A DNA stretch of 37,710 bases from an uncultured Bacilli bacterium (lineage in GTDB: Bacteria; Bacillota_I; Bacilli_A; RF39; UBA660), in assembly GCA_947588765.1 (NCBI GenBank), contig CANPZG010000011.1, forward strand, positions 1-37,710, given 5' to 3'. A program made the translations under genes and the position numbers. The notes beneath the pieces are model-generated. The model did no database searches. It had not been told where the DNA came from and saw only the letters and a list, made by a program, of their open reading frames with translations. Numbering within the stretch: position 1 is the stretch's first letter; the number at the start of each line of letters is the position of its first letter. This document shows positions 16,826 to 25,201 of the stretch, piece by piece.

Positions 16826-18472
16826 CTATCTATCATATACATTTCCTGTTTTTTTGAATTTGTCAACTTCACACGATTTTCCATTGGTTTCATATTCTAT
16901 CATATGATTTTCTTTAGAATATTCATAAAACAAAATTTTTCTTGTTCTATTTTCTTTTACATTTTTAAACAATTCCGTACTCTTTTTTCCCTCTAAAAGT
17001 TCATTATAAGCATTAGGTAAATCTAAAAATGAAACTGGCAATGTTGAATTAATCATTTCATGCTTTTCATTTATACCTTTAATAAATAATATTGGATTAT
17101 ATCTAGATAACAATTCACCTTTATCATTGTTAACACCGTGGTCTGCTAATATTATTATTATTGAATTATCATATGTACCATTTTCTTTTAATCTATCTAA
17201 AAAAGCTTTTATATATATAAAATTAGCTTTTATTTTTTGTTCATAAGTTCCATTATCATCAAGTCTTTGCATATTTTCATCAAGATTAAATGGCACATGA
17301 GCCCCTTCTGTATGAATAAATTGAAACTGATTACTTTTTAATTTATTCATTGATGGATTTTTTTTAATTATTTGGGTTTGAGCATCCATAGTCCAATTAA
17401 ATTTTTCAGTGCATAAATTAAAATCCAGATGAATTATTCTACTATATTTTTTTAAAGGATATGGAGCATATTTAAAAATTATATATTTTATTTCTTGTTT
17501 AAAAAAGCTAAATAAATTGATCTTTGTATCAGTAATATTTATAATATTATCCAATTTATATTTTTTTTTACCATTCCATATTAAATCAATATCATATATG
17601 TTTATATCATAATTATTTTCTTTTAATTTTTCAAATAGCATAGATGAATTAAGGGCATCACTAGAATATTTACTAAATTCATTTTCATTTCTATTTACTT
17701 TGCCTGATAATAAAAATGGTATAGTATCCCGTGTATAACCATATAAACTTAATGCATCAGAATAATATGTAAAGTTTTCAAATAAATCTTTATATTTTTG
17801 ATTTTTTTGCCATGCTTCATAAAAAGTTTGTGAATTAACTGCATCAAGTAAAAATATATAAAAATTTTGATTTTCTGATACATTATTTATATTTCTATCA
17901 GAAAAAATTACACCTTCTGTTTTAGGGGCAAAAGCATTATTAGAAATTAATGTTGATATTAATGAAATACTTAACATAAATACTACTGCTATTGATAGAT
18001 AAGAAGCATATTTTATAGTATTATTAATTTTTATTTTATAACATAAAAATATACTTAAAGCAATAAAAATTAATAATATTCCTGCTGTAATTAAATTATC
18101 TGTTGTATATATTCCCCAATTAATTTCAGAACCATCTAAAGGAGGCAAATTGCCTATTAAGTAATTTCCTTGAATATATGTTACAAAAAATAATATAAAG
18201 CCTATTAAAATAATAATATTAAATATTTTATAATCTTTAAATATCTTAAATTTAGTTTTACTTAGTAATTTATTAAAGAAATACAATATGCTTACCATCA
18301 AAATGGTAAATATTAAAAATATTAAAAATATTTTTATTACAGGAACTATCATTATTCCTAAATCAAACCAAAAATCATTCATATTAGTAGCATACATAAG
18401 AATTGGTTCATAAATAAACAACATAAAACAAAAAGCAAAACATAAAATATAACTACTTAATAATTTTTTCAT
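16826..18472 (-). CDS. Membrane sulfatase-fold (LtaS-like) transferase, paralogue 1
   Basis: A 548-residue paralogue of the gene at 12732-14366, with the same five-helix N-terminus, alkaline-phosphatase-fold domain and C-terminal YETNGK-DKFKKTG ending. Active-site candidates are kept: Asp in FLLDAVN, Thr in YGYTRDTIP, His in TEGAHVPF and Asp-His in ILADHGVN. The second Asp of the paralogue's LDTID is Asn here. I start it at ATG 18472: its ATGA overlaps the cytidylyltransferase stop and GGAGGAG lies just upstream. An earlier in-frame start at 18496 would put the ribosome site inside the gene. Probably a phospho-group transferase acting outside the cell, coupled to the activated donor made upstream. 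Confidence 0.78.
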   Translation of the reverse strand: MKKLLSSYILCFAFCFMLFIYEPILMYATNMNDFWFDLGIMIVPVIKIFLIFLIFTILMVSILYFFNKLLSKTKFKIFKDYKIFNIIILIGFILFFVTYIQGNYLIGNLPPLDGSEINWGIYTTDNLITAGILLIFIALSIFLCYKIKINNTIKYASYLSIAVVFMLSISLISTLISNNAFAPKTEGVIFSDRNINNVSENQNFYIFLLDAVNSQTFYEAWQKNQKYKDLFENFTYYSDALSLYGYTRDTIPFLLSGKVNRNENEFSKYSSDALNSSMLFEKLKENNYDINIYDIDLIWNGKKKYKLDNIINITDTKINLFSFFKQEIKYIIFKYAPYPLKKYSRIIHLDFNLCTEKFNWTMDAQTQIIKKNPSMNKLKSNQFQFIHTEGAHVPFNLDENMQRLDDNGTYEQKIKANFIYIKAFLDRLKENGTYDNSIIIILADHGVNNDKGELLSRYNPILFIKGINEKHEMINSTLPVSFLDLPNAYNELLEGKKSTELFKNVKENRTRKILFYEYSKENHMIEYETNGKSCEVDKFKKTGNVYDR

Positions 18473-19383
18473 AAACTCCTCCGTTTTTCTTCGCAATAAC
18501 TTTCATCTATTGCCTTTAATTCATTAAATGTATCAATTTCAATTATATCTTTTGGGGAACATTCTCTTAAGACAATTTTATAATTAGCCTTTTTAACATC
18601 AAGTTGAACCTGTTCCCAATATTTTTCTTTACCACCTGGCATGTTAAATACCTCTTCAATATCCTTAGCTAAATTTTGACCATCTGCTTTATCATAATAA
18701 GATATACCTATCATTTGATAACATTTACAACCACCTTGTTTTTCACTAGTAATAATGCCATCACTTACTTCCATGCACCAATCATCACTTTTTTCAACAT
18801 AAAATCCTAAAAAATTACTTGAATATTCATACTTACGAATTATTTTTGGATTAGATAATACCAAATCAGATTCTAATACATATGCATTTTGTAACAAATC
18901 TTTTACCAATAAAGCCGAAGATATATTATTTGCTTCATTATAAGCCTTATTTTCAATAAATTTTATGTTAGGATATTTTTGTAATAAAACATCAAACTGT
19001 TCCCCTAAATAACCACGAACAATATATATTTCTTCAATACCAGCATCCACAACAGCATCAAGCAAAGTTTCAATTATTCTTTTACCATGAACAAAAACTA
19101 ATGGTTTTGGGGTACTAAGTGTAATAGGTACCATGCGCGAACCAAATCCAGCTGCTAAAAAGATGGCTCTTTTTACTCGATATGGTTCTAAAGCCTTCAA
19201 CCCTAGTTCCGTTATTTTACTTTTCTTATCAATATAATTTAATTTTAATAATTCACTTATGGTTTCGACTATTGATTCTAAAGAATAATTAACATCTTTT
19301 AATATTTCTTTTAAAGAATATTCTTTATTTTTGTTAGCTTCAATATTCATTAATATATCAAATTGTAATTTAGATAGTTTCAT
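18469..19383 (-). CDS. Winged-helix domain fused to LicC-type cytidylyltransferase
   Basis: A 304-residue protein. Residues 1-70 look like a MarR-type winged helix (FDILMNIEANKNKEYSLKEI, then IDKKSKITELGLKAL). Residues 72-304 are a nucleotidyltransferase with IFLAAGFGSRMVPIT, TPKPLVFVHGKRIIE and the metal-binding VLESDLVLS. The catalytic part resembles LicC phosphocholine cytidylyltransferases and their relatives that activate 2-aminoethylphosphonate. Context, directly behind an importer of the aminoethylphosphonate type, supports CTP activation of an imported small phospho or phosphono compound. The wing domain could bind DNA or simply be structural. The start overlaps the permease stop by 14 nt; GAGG precedes it. 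Confidence 0.82.
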   Translation of the reverse strand: MKLSKLQFDILMNIEANKNKEYSLKEILKDVNYSLESIVETISELLKLNYIDKKSKITELGLKALEPYRVKRAIFLAAGFGSRMVPITLSTPKPLVFVHGKRIIETLLDAVVDAGIEEIYIVRGYLGEQFDVLLQKYPNIKFIENKAYNEANNISSALLVKDLLQNAYVLESDLVLSNPKIIRKYEYSSNFLGFYVEKSDDWCMEVSDGIITSEKQGGCKCYQMIGISYYDKADGQNLAKDIEEVFNMPGGKEKYWEQVQLDVKKANYKIVLRECSPKDIIEIDTFNELKAIDESYCEEKRRSL

Positions 19384-20956
19384 AATTTAACCTCTTCTTT
19401 TCTTCATACTTATTAAGTACATACATAGTTCCTTTAACTACTATGTTAAATATTAAAATTATTATTGAAATAATTGCAGCCTCACCTAACATTAAATTTC
19501 CTTCATAATTATTAATCAAAAGTGATAATGGCATAGTTCGAGTATTAAACAAGAAAGTAACTGCTGAAATGGTTATCATCGCATTAACAAAAAAATATGC
19601 AAACATTTCCCTAATAGTTTGTTTACTACAAGGAATAATAACATCTTTTAAAATTCTAAAACGAGATACTTTACATGTTTTAGCTACAACTTCATAATTA
19701 GGATTTATTTTTTGTAAAGCATTATACGCAAGCAAATATGGGGAAGCAATAAAATGGACAATATTCACCATTATTAAAATAACAAAAGTATTATAAATAA
19801 ATGTTTGATTAAAACTTATTGTATAAGATAAACCTAATACTATTCCTGGAATTGCTAAAGAAATTAATGTTAAAATATGAATTATTCTTGCTGCTTTTCC
19901 TTTTACTCTAGCAGTAATATATGCCGCTAAATAAGCAATGCATGTACCTAAAATAGAAACAGAAATAGCAATAAACAAAGAATTAAAAATATATTTTCCA
20001 ATATTATTATTAACAACATAATTTAAATGTTTAAAACTAAATGAAGGATCTAATACTGGATTATTTATAAAAGCATAATAAACAAAAGAACCAAGAATAA
20101 TAAATATAAATGTTATTACTAAATACATTATAGTTTTTAATATTATATCTTTTAAAGTACTTTTCTTATCTAAATATTTTTTCTTTTCAAATTCACCACT
20201 AGCATAATCCTTAGTAAAAGTGTCAAACAAAAAGGAAATTATTGCTGGTATAAGTAAAAATAAACCTATCATTGTACCTTTTGAAAAATCAAGTAAACCA
20301 ATTACTTCTTTATACAAAAATACTGGTAAAGTAATAAATTTTCCCCCAACTGCTAAAGGAACACCATAATCAGTAAATATCATTGTAAAAACGGCAAATA
20401 TTGAAGAAAAAATAGGTTTCTTTAAATACACAAAAGTTACTTTTTTAAATGTTTGCCATTTACTTAATCCTAAAACTTTAGCATTATCATACATATTATT
20501 ATCAATATAATTAAAACCATCATCCAACATTAAAAAAGCAACTGGAAATGAATAAAGAATAGATCCTAGAATAATTCCTATGCTTCCAATTATATCAAAA
20601 TTTAAATTACATGAAATAATTCCATTAGTTCCAAATAAGTTAATTAATCCAAGTCCTATAGATATTGAAGGAATCAACATCGGTAATGTTATCAATACTT
20701 TAAGAAATGAATGATGCTTACAATTAGTCCTGTTTACTGTATAAGCAATAACATAAGCAATTAAAACTGATAAGGCAGTAGAAATTCCTGTTATAAATAA
20801 AGAATTAATTAAAGAAGTTTTAAAAGTATTCGATGCTACCAACAATCCAAAATTTGACCAATCTATTTTTGAAAGCATCATAAATAAAGGGTATCCAACT
20901 GATACCATTAAAAATATAAAAATCAAAAACTTTAATGCTGTACTACTTTTTTTCAT
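19370..20956 (-). CDS. ABC importer permease, two fused permease domains
   Basis: A 528-residue permease with about twelve TM helices in two halves. Each half carries an EAA-type coupling motif: YDNAKVLGLSKWQTFKKV (about 155-175) and YEVVAKTCKVSRFRILKDV (about 430-450). Fused double permeases of this type serve ferric iron, putrescine-like and 2-aminoethylphosphonate importers. It shares one base with the ATPase stop (TAATG at 20954-20958) and overlaps the cytidylyltransferase start, so it is in the same operon. The substrate is inferred from neighbours only. Confidence 0.85.
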   Translation of the reverse strand: MKKSSTALKFLIFIFLMVSVGYPLFMMLSKIDWSNFGLLVASNTFKTSLINSLFITGISTALSVLIAYVIAYTVNRTNCKHHSFLKVLITLPMLIPSISIGLGLINLFGTNGIISCNLNFDIIGSIGIILGSILYSFPVAFLMLDDGFNYIDNNMYDNAKVLGLSKWQTFKKVTFVYLKKPIFSSIFAVFTMIFTDYGVPLAVGGKFITLPVFLYKEVIGLLDFSKGTMIGLFLLIPAIISFLFDTFTKDYASGEFEKKKYLDKKSTLKDIILKTIMYLVITFIFIILGSFVYYAFINNPVLDPSFSFKHLNYVVNNNIGKYIFNSLFIAISVSILGTCIAYLAAYITARVKGKAARIIHILTLISLAIPGIVLGLSYTISFNQTFIYNTFVILIMVNIVHFIASPYLLAYNALQKINPNYEVVAKTCKVSRFRILKDVIIPCSKQTIREMFAYFFVNAMITISAVTFLFNTRTMPLSLLINNYEGNLMLGEAAIISIIILIFNIVVKGTMYVLNKYEEKKRLNYETI

Positions 20957-21720
20957 TATAAATCAATTCCTGTACATTTTTCAATAGAAGAAACTTTTTC
21001 AATTAAATGATTAGTAACAAAATTGCGAACATAATCATTTTTAGGATGATTAAAAATGACATTAGGAATATCTATTTGTTCAATGTTCCCATCATTCATA
21101 ACCATTACTCTATCTGATAAAGAAAACGCTTCTTCTTGATCATGAGTAATATAAATCATTGTTGTATGTAATTTTTGTTGTAATTTTTTTAATTCTTTTC
21201 TTAAAACCAATCTATTATCGGCATCCAATGCTGACATTGGTTCATCAAATAAAATAATATCAGGTTTTAAAGCTAAAGTTCTAGCAATAGCTACCCTTTG
21301 CATTTGCCCGCCAGAAAGTTCATGAGGATATTTTTTTAAATGTTCTTCCATATTAACCATTTTTAGCATTTCTAAAGCTGCTTTTTCAGCATTATTCTTA
21401 TTTTTTAATTTTATTTTTAAAGCATAAGCAACATTTTGCAAAACTGTCATATTAGGAAAAAGAGCATAGTTTTGAAAAACAATCCCCATTCCTCTTTTAG
21501 AAACATCTAAATTTACAATATTTTTTCCCTTTTTTATGATAGCTCCATTGGTTGGCTTTTCAATTCCAATCAATATCTTTAAAAGAGTTGTTTTTCCACA
21601 ACCAGAAGGTCCTAAAATAGATAGAAACTCTCCATCTTTTACTGTAAATGAAATGTTGTTTAAAACAATTTTTTTATTATATACTTTTATTAAATTATTT
21701 ATTTCTAGTAAATTAGCCAT
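20956..21720 (-). CDS. ABC importer ATPase
   Basis: A 254-residue nucleotide-binding subunit. Walker A is GPSGCGKTT (37-45), the Q-loop is FQNYALFPN, the signature is LSGGQMQR, Walker B is IILFDEPMSALD and the switch is ITHDQEEAF. It ends about 30 residues after the core, so it lacks the C-terminal TOBE domain of PotA- and FbpC-like subunits. It powers the fused permease encoded next. It starts eight nt inside the end of the binding-protein gene, so translation is coupled. Confidence 0.9.
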   Translation of the reverse strand: MANLLEINNLIKVYNKKIVLNNISFTVKDGEFLSILGPSGCGKTTLLKILIGIEKPTNGAIIKKGKNIVNLDVSKRGMGIVFQNYALFPNMTVLQNVAYALKIKLKNKNNAEKAALEMLKMVNMEEHLKKYPHELSGGQMQRVAIARTLALKPDIILFDEPMSALDADNRLVLRKELKKLQQKLHTTMIYITHDQEEAFSLSDRVMVMNDGNIEQIDIPNVIFNHPKNDYVRNFVTNHLIEKVSSIEKCTGIDL

Positions 21721-22690
21721 TAACTTGATCCCACAATTCGTTTAATTTTTCTTTTGTATCTACACTATCTATTCCCTTCATATCAGCATCTTTTAAATTT
21801 TCTGGATAATTTTTTACTTTATTATTTTGATCTTTTAGAATAATATCTGGCATATAATTTTCTTTATCAAATTTTCCAAAGTCATTCATTAAATATTCAA
21901 AAACTTCTATTACATGGTCTTTATTTTCTTTACCTTTTATAATACCAAATGATGTCGTATTATAAGGAGAACCTGTTTCTAATTCAACAATTTTAAAATC
22001 ATATCCGTCATTTATTGCTTCTACTCCTTGGGCAGTCATTCCCATGGCAATAGCAATTTCGCCTTGTTTCAAAAGATTAGTTGGACCAGAACCAGAAGTA
22101 GTAAATTCTCGAACATTTTCTTTTAAATCTTTAAAATATTCAATTGCCTTTTTTTCACCCATAATATTTACAACATTTAAATAAAAGGCATATCCTGTTC
22201 CAGAAGATTTAGGATCTGGCATAGCTATTAAATTTTTATATTCTTTTTTCAATAAATCTTCATATGTTTTGGGTTCTTTTAAATTATGTTCTTTAAAATA
22301 TTTTTTATCAATAATTAGATTCATTGTATATTTTACCCATGTAAAATAATTATTTGAGGTGTTAACACCATCTAAATAAATATCATCATCAATATTTGAT
22401 AAATCTGCAAATTTATCAGCAACATCCACCATATGAGCTGTTTCTAAGTCTAAAATAATGTCCGCTTCAATATTTTCGCCTTCATTTTTTATTTTAGCCG
22501 CACTATTACCAGTGCTCATATATTGAACTTCAATATCTAAATCTGGAAATTTTTCTTTAATTTGTTCCTTTAAAGCTTGATTTCTTTCTTCTTCCATTGA
22601 AGTATAAATTACTATCGTATCATCATTCTTGCATCCTGATAAAAAAATAGGTACTAACAATAAAACCAAAATTAAACAAATTTTTTTCAT
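21713..22690 (-). CDS. ABC importer substrate-binding lipoprotein (iron/2-aminoethylphosphonate type)
   Basis: A 325-residue extracellular lipoprotein. A signal peptide ends in the lipobox LSGC, with the lipidated Cys at residue 20, followed by a family-1 solute-binding fold: TIVIYTSMEEERNQAL, MPDPKSSGTGYAF and EFTTSGSGPTNLLKQGE. The TSGSGP and ADPK/MPDPKSSG-type segments are seen in ferric and aminoethylphosphonate binders, and no Tyr pair typical of ferric binders stands out. The start is ATG 22690; GTG 22702 overlaps the AAGGAG site (22702-22707) and is not credible. It is the first gene of the operon under the promoter at 22744-22772. Confidence 0.83.
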   Translation of the reverse strand: MKKICLILVLLLVPIFLSGCKNDDTIVIYTSMEEERNQALKEQIKEKFPDLDIEVQYMSTGNSAAKIKNEGENIEADIILDLETAHMVDVADKFADLSNIDDDIYLDGVNTSNNYFTWVKYTMNLIIDKKYFKEHNLKEPKTYEDLLKKEYKNLIAMPDPKSSGTGYAFYLNVVNIMGEKKAIEYFKDLKENVREFTTSGSGPTNLLKQGEIAIAMGMTAQGVEAINDGYDFKIVELETGSPYNTTSFGIIKGKENKDHVIEVFEYLMNDFGKFDKENYMPDIILKDQNNKVKNYPENLKDADMKGIDSVDTKEKLNELWDQVNG

Positions 22691-22743
22691 CTTTAAACTC
22701 ACTCCTTTAAATATATTTTTATTAAAATACCTTTTCTTTTCCC

Positions 22744-22772
22744 ATTATACTATATATGTATATATATAGCAA
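22744..22772 (-). promoter_or_regulatory. Sigma-A-type promoter of the importer/cytidylyltransferase operon
   Basis: On the minus strand, TTGCTA (22772-22767), a 17-bp spacer of nearly pure TA steps, and a perfect TATAAT (22749-22744). The start point would be near 22737, giving a leader of about 45 nt with AAGGAG in it. Confidence 0.7.
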
Positions 22773-22813
22773 GGGAAAACTTTTTTATATAAATACCAAA
22801 ATATTAGTACATT

Positions 22814-22854
22814 TTTTCATAAATTTTTAAATTAAATTTAAAAATTTATGAAAA
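22814..22854. repeat. 41-bp AT-only perfect palindrome in a divergent intergenic region
   Basis: Arms 22814-22833 and 22835-22854 are exact complements around a single central A. The palindrome lies between the importer promoter and the prepilin gene. It could be an operator or cruciform; it is not followed by a clear U-tract situation that would call for a terminator here. Confidence 0.7.
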
Positions 22855-22905
22855 TTCTTGCACTTATTTTTTTCTTGTGTTAATCTTTTATTAAGAGGGA
22901 TAGAG

Positions 22906-23307
22906 ATGAAAAAAAATGGGTTTACTTTAACTGAGTTACTCGCAGTAGTTGTGATACTTAGCATAATTATTTCAATAAGTGCTGTTGCAATAAATAACAC
23001 TCAACAAGGTATACTAGAGCAGCAAAAGAAAAATGTTATTGAAAACATTTTAATTAAAGCTGAAGATTATGCTCATAGTAATGGTTTTGAAAATAAAGAT
23101 CCAATATATGTTACAGTTCAAGAATTAATTGATAAAGGTAAAATTCTTCCTGGCGATGATGGCAAAATTGTTGATCCTTTAGAACATAAAGAAATGAATT
23201 GTTACACAATAAAAATTACTTATACTCCCGGGGGAAGAGATGAAGAAGGAATATATAAACTAGGTACTTACGAAGCTGAAATATTTAATGAAAATCCATG
23301 TACATAA
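22906..23307 (+). CDS. Type IV prepilin-like protein
   Basis: A 133-residue protein with a prepilin signal MKKNG followed by FTLTELLAVVVILSIII, the hydrophobic helix with the conserved Glu at +5 of the mature form. A processing peptidase would cut after Gly5. The rest is a short globular domain with Cys in MNCYTIK and near the C-terminus (NPCT), which may form a disulfide. I start it at ATG 22906 with GAGGGA upstream; an upstream TTG frame adds residues that make no signal. No pilus assembly ATPase or peptidase is in the window, so it is an orphan here: a pseudopilin or competence-type subunit is possible. Confidence 0.82.
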   Translation: MKKNGFTLTELLAVVVILSIIISISAVAINNTQQGILEQQKKNVIENILIKAEDYAHSNGFENKDPIYVTVQELIDKGKILPGDDGKIVDPLEHKEMNCYTIKITYTPGGRDEEGIYKLGTYEAEIFNENPCT

Positions 23308-23333
23308 AAAGTTCTCAAAAATGAGAACTTTTT
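23306..23333. terminator. Bidirectional terminator between prepilin and rseP genes
   Basis: A perfect 12-bp stem (23306-23317 with 23322-23333) and AAAA loop, A-rich on one side and T-rich on the other, lies between two convergent genes and can serve both. Confidence 0.78.
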
Positions 23334-23335
23334 AT

Positions 23336-24388
23336 TTAAAAGAATTTTATTATATCCTGAATAGTTATATATATCATCAATAGTAATATTAAGATAAAGC
23401 CTATTGTATGAACTATATTTTCTATTTTTGCATTTACTTTACTACCCTTTATCTTTTCAATAATTAAGAATAATACATGTCCTCCATCAAAAGCTGGGAA
23501 TGGTAAGATATTGATAAAGCCTACGTTAATAGACAAAAGGGCTATTAGATAAATAACATAATCTAAACCGGCACTAACAGTATCTCCTACAACTTGATAA
23601 ATACCAACTGGACCAGATAAAGCATTAAGTGATATCTTACCCGTAAATAAACCAGTTATTGTTAACCACATGGAATTAACTAAACTACCAAATTTACCAA
23701 AGGAATATGTAATACTATCCCAAACATTTTTTCTTCCTTCTTTGGAAACCATTAAACCAAATACTTTAGTTTCTTCATTTGTATCAGGATTTTTTTCCGT
23801 TTTAGGTGTTATTTTATAAGTATCTACTTCTCCATCTTCATGTTTAATTTCAAATGTATAGTATTCTTTATCATTTTTCATGCTTAATACTATTTGGGCA
23901 ACATCCCAAGAATTAACTTTATGGTCATTAATTTTTACAATGGTATCTCCCGCTTTAATTCCTGCCTCATACATTGGATAACCTTCAACTGCTTCACTAA
24001 TAACTGGTTTTAAAGCATTACCACCCCAAATTAAGGAACCAACAAATAATAAAACTATCGCTAAAATAAAGTTATTTGTAACACCTGCTACCATAATAAT
24101 TAATCTTTGGTACCATTTTTTATTACATAAAAGCTTTTCCTTAGGGACATCATTATCATCTTCATAAACTTCCCCAGCCATGGAAACAAATCCTCCGATA
24201 GGAATAGCTCTTAGATTATATTTTATTTTATCTTTTCCAGTATGACTATAAATAACAGGCCCCATACCAATAGAAAATTCATAAATATATACACCAAAAG
24301 TTTTAGCCCAGATAAAATGACCAAATTCATGAACTAAAATTATGATTCCTAAAATAAATATTAATAATAGTAAAGTTAAAATCCACAT
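23336..24388 (-). CDS. rseP: Site-2 membrane metalloprotease RseP
   Basis: A 350-residue M50 family protease that cuts membrane-embedded substrates such as anti-sigma factors and remnant signal peptides. The zinc site HEFGH is at residues 20-24 in the first TM helix. A PDZ domain covers about 115-195 (YPMYEAGIKAGDTIVKIND). The third zinc ligand lies in NILPFPAFDGGHVLF (about 297-311). SD AGGAGG lies just upstream of ATG 24388. It follows cdsA by 9 nt, the usual cdsA-rseP arrangement, although no dxr gene lies between. Confidence 0.93.
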   Translation of the reverse strand: MWILTLLLLIFILGIIILVHEFGHFIWAKTFGVYIYEFSIGMGPVIYSHTGKDKIKYNLRAIPIGGFVSMAGEVYEDDNDVPKEKLLCNKKWYQRLIIMVAGVTNNFILAIVLLFVGSLIWGGNALKPVISEAVEGYPMYEAGIKAGDTIVKINDHKVNSWDVAQIVLSMKNDKEYYTFEIKHEDGEVDTYKITPKTEKNPDTNEETKVFGLMVSKEGRKNVWDSITYSFGKFGSLVNSMWLTITGLFTGKISLNALSGPVGIYQVVGDTVSAGLDYVIYLIALLSINVGFINILPFPAFDGGHVLFLIIEKIKGSKVNAKIENIVHTIGFILILLLMIYITIQDIIKFF

Positions 24389-24397
24389 ATTATCCTC

Positions 24398-25186
24398 CTA
24401 TAAATATAACATCAATAAAAAATATGTTAAAATTACGAAAATAAAACTATCTATTCTATCAAGTATTCCTCCATGTCCTGGCATAATATTAGAAAAATCT
24501 TTAATTTCATTTTCTCTTTTTATCTTACTCATAAATAAATCCCCAACTTGGCCGATAGTGGAAAGTATCGCACTTAAAACAACTACTTTCCAAGAAAAAG
24601 AACTTACTAACAAAGAATAAATAATTGTGCCTCCAAAAGTACCAGCAAAGAATCCGGCAAAAGAACCTTCCCATGTTTTATTAGGGCTAATTCTCGGACA
24701 TAATTTATTTTTACCAAAAGCACTACCAAATATATAAGCAAATGTATCCGTTAATATTGGAATACTTAATAAATAGATAAATAATTTTAATCCTCTATTT
24801 CTCGCAATTATAAATAAATTAGAAGTAATACCTAAAAATATCGTAATACCTAATAAATAAAAAGCATCTTTAGTTGTATATTTTTCTTGATAAAATACTG
24901 TCGGTAAAGTTAATAAAATTGTACAAAGAATCAATCTTTCATAAGAAATACCTACATCAATTGTTTGACTTAAAAAGTTTTCCATAATTAATAAAGTTAA
25001 ACTAACTACGCCTAAAACAATCATTAATTTTGGTAATTCTTGATGAGATTTTCTTAAATCAAGTAATTCTTTATAACCTAATATTGCTAGTAACCCAACC
25101 CCAAAACAAAAATAATAACTTCCCATATAAATTAAAGGAACAGCAATTATTGTTGCAACTAAAGCACTAATTAATCTAGTTTTCAT
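24398..25186 (-). CDS. cdsA: Phosphatidate cytidylyltransferase CdsA
   Basis: A 262-residue polytopic enzyme making CDP-diacylglycerol from CTP and phosphatidic acid for phospholipid synthesis. The family signature lies at about residues 216-249: SKIKRENEIKDFSN, then MPGHGGILDRIDS. Another conserved segment is CPRISPNKTWEGSFAG (about 162-177). Length is normal. The spacing to the next gene (rseP) is 9 nt and to the small membrane protein gene upstream 15 nt, so the three form one operon. Confidence 0.93.
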   Translation of the reverse strand: MKTRLISALVATIIAVPLIYMGSYYFCFGVGLLAILGYKELLDLRKSHQELPKLMIVLGVVSLTLLIMENFLSQTIDVGISYERLILCTILLTLPTVFYQEKYTTKDAFYLLGITIFLGITSNLFIIARNRGLKLFIYLLSIPILTDTFAYIFGSAFGKNKLCPRISPNKTWEGSFAGFFAGTFGGTIIYSLLVSSFSWKVVVLSAILSTIGQVGDLFMSKIKRENEIKDFSNIMPGHGGILDRIDSFIFVILTYFLLMLYL

Positions 25187-25201
25187 TTTTTACCTTCTCT
25201 C

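Noticed and set aside
8365..18471. Possible use of TGA as Trp, as in Mollicutes
   Set aside because: TGA ends several genes at the expected place with ATGA overlaps to the next gene (8365, 9498, 18469), and Trp is written TGG.
22703..22905. Riboswitch or T-box leader ahead of the importer operon
   Set aside because: The leader after the promoter is only about 45 nt, and the only structure is the AT palindrome upstream of the promoter.
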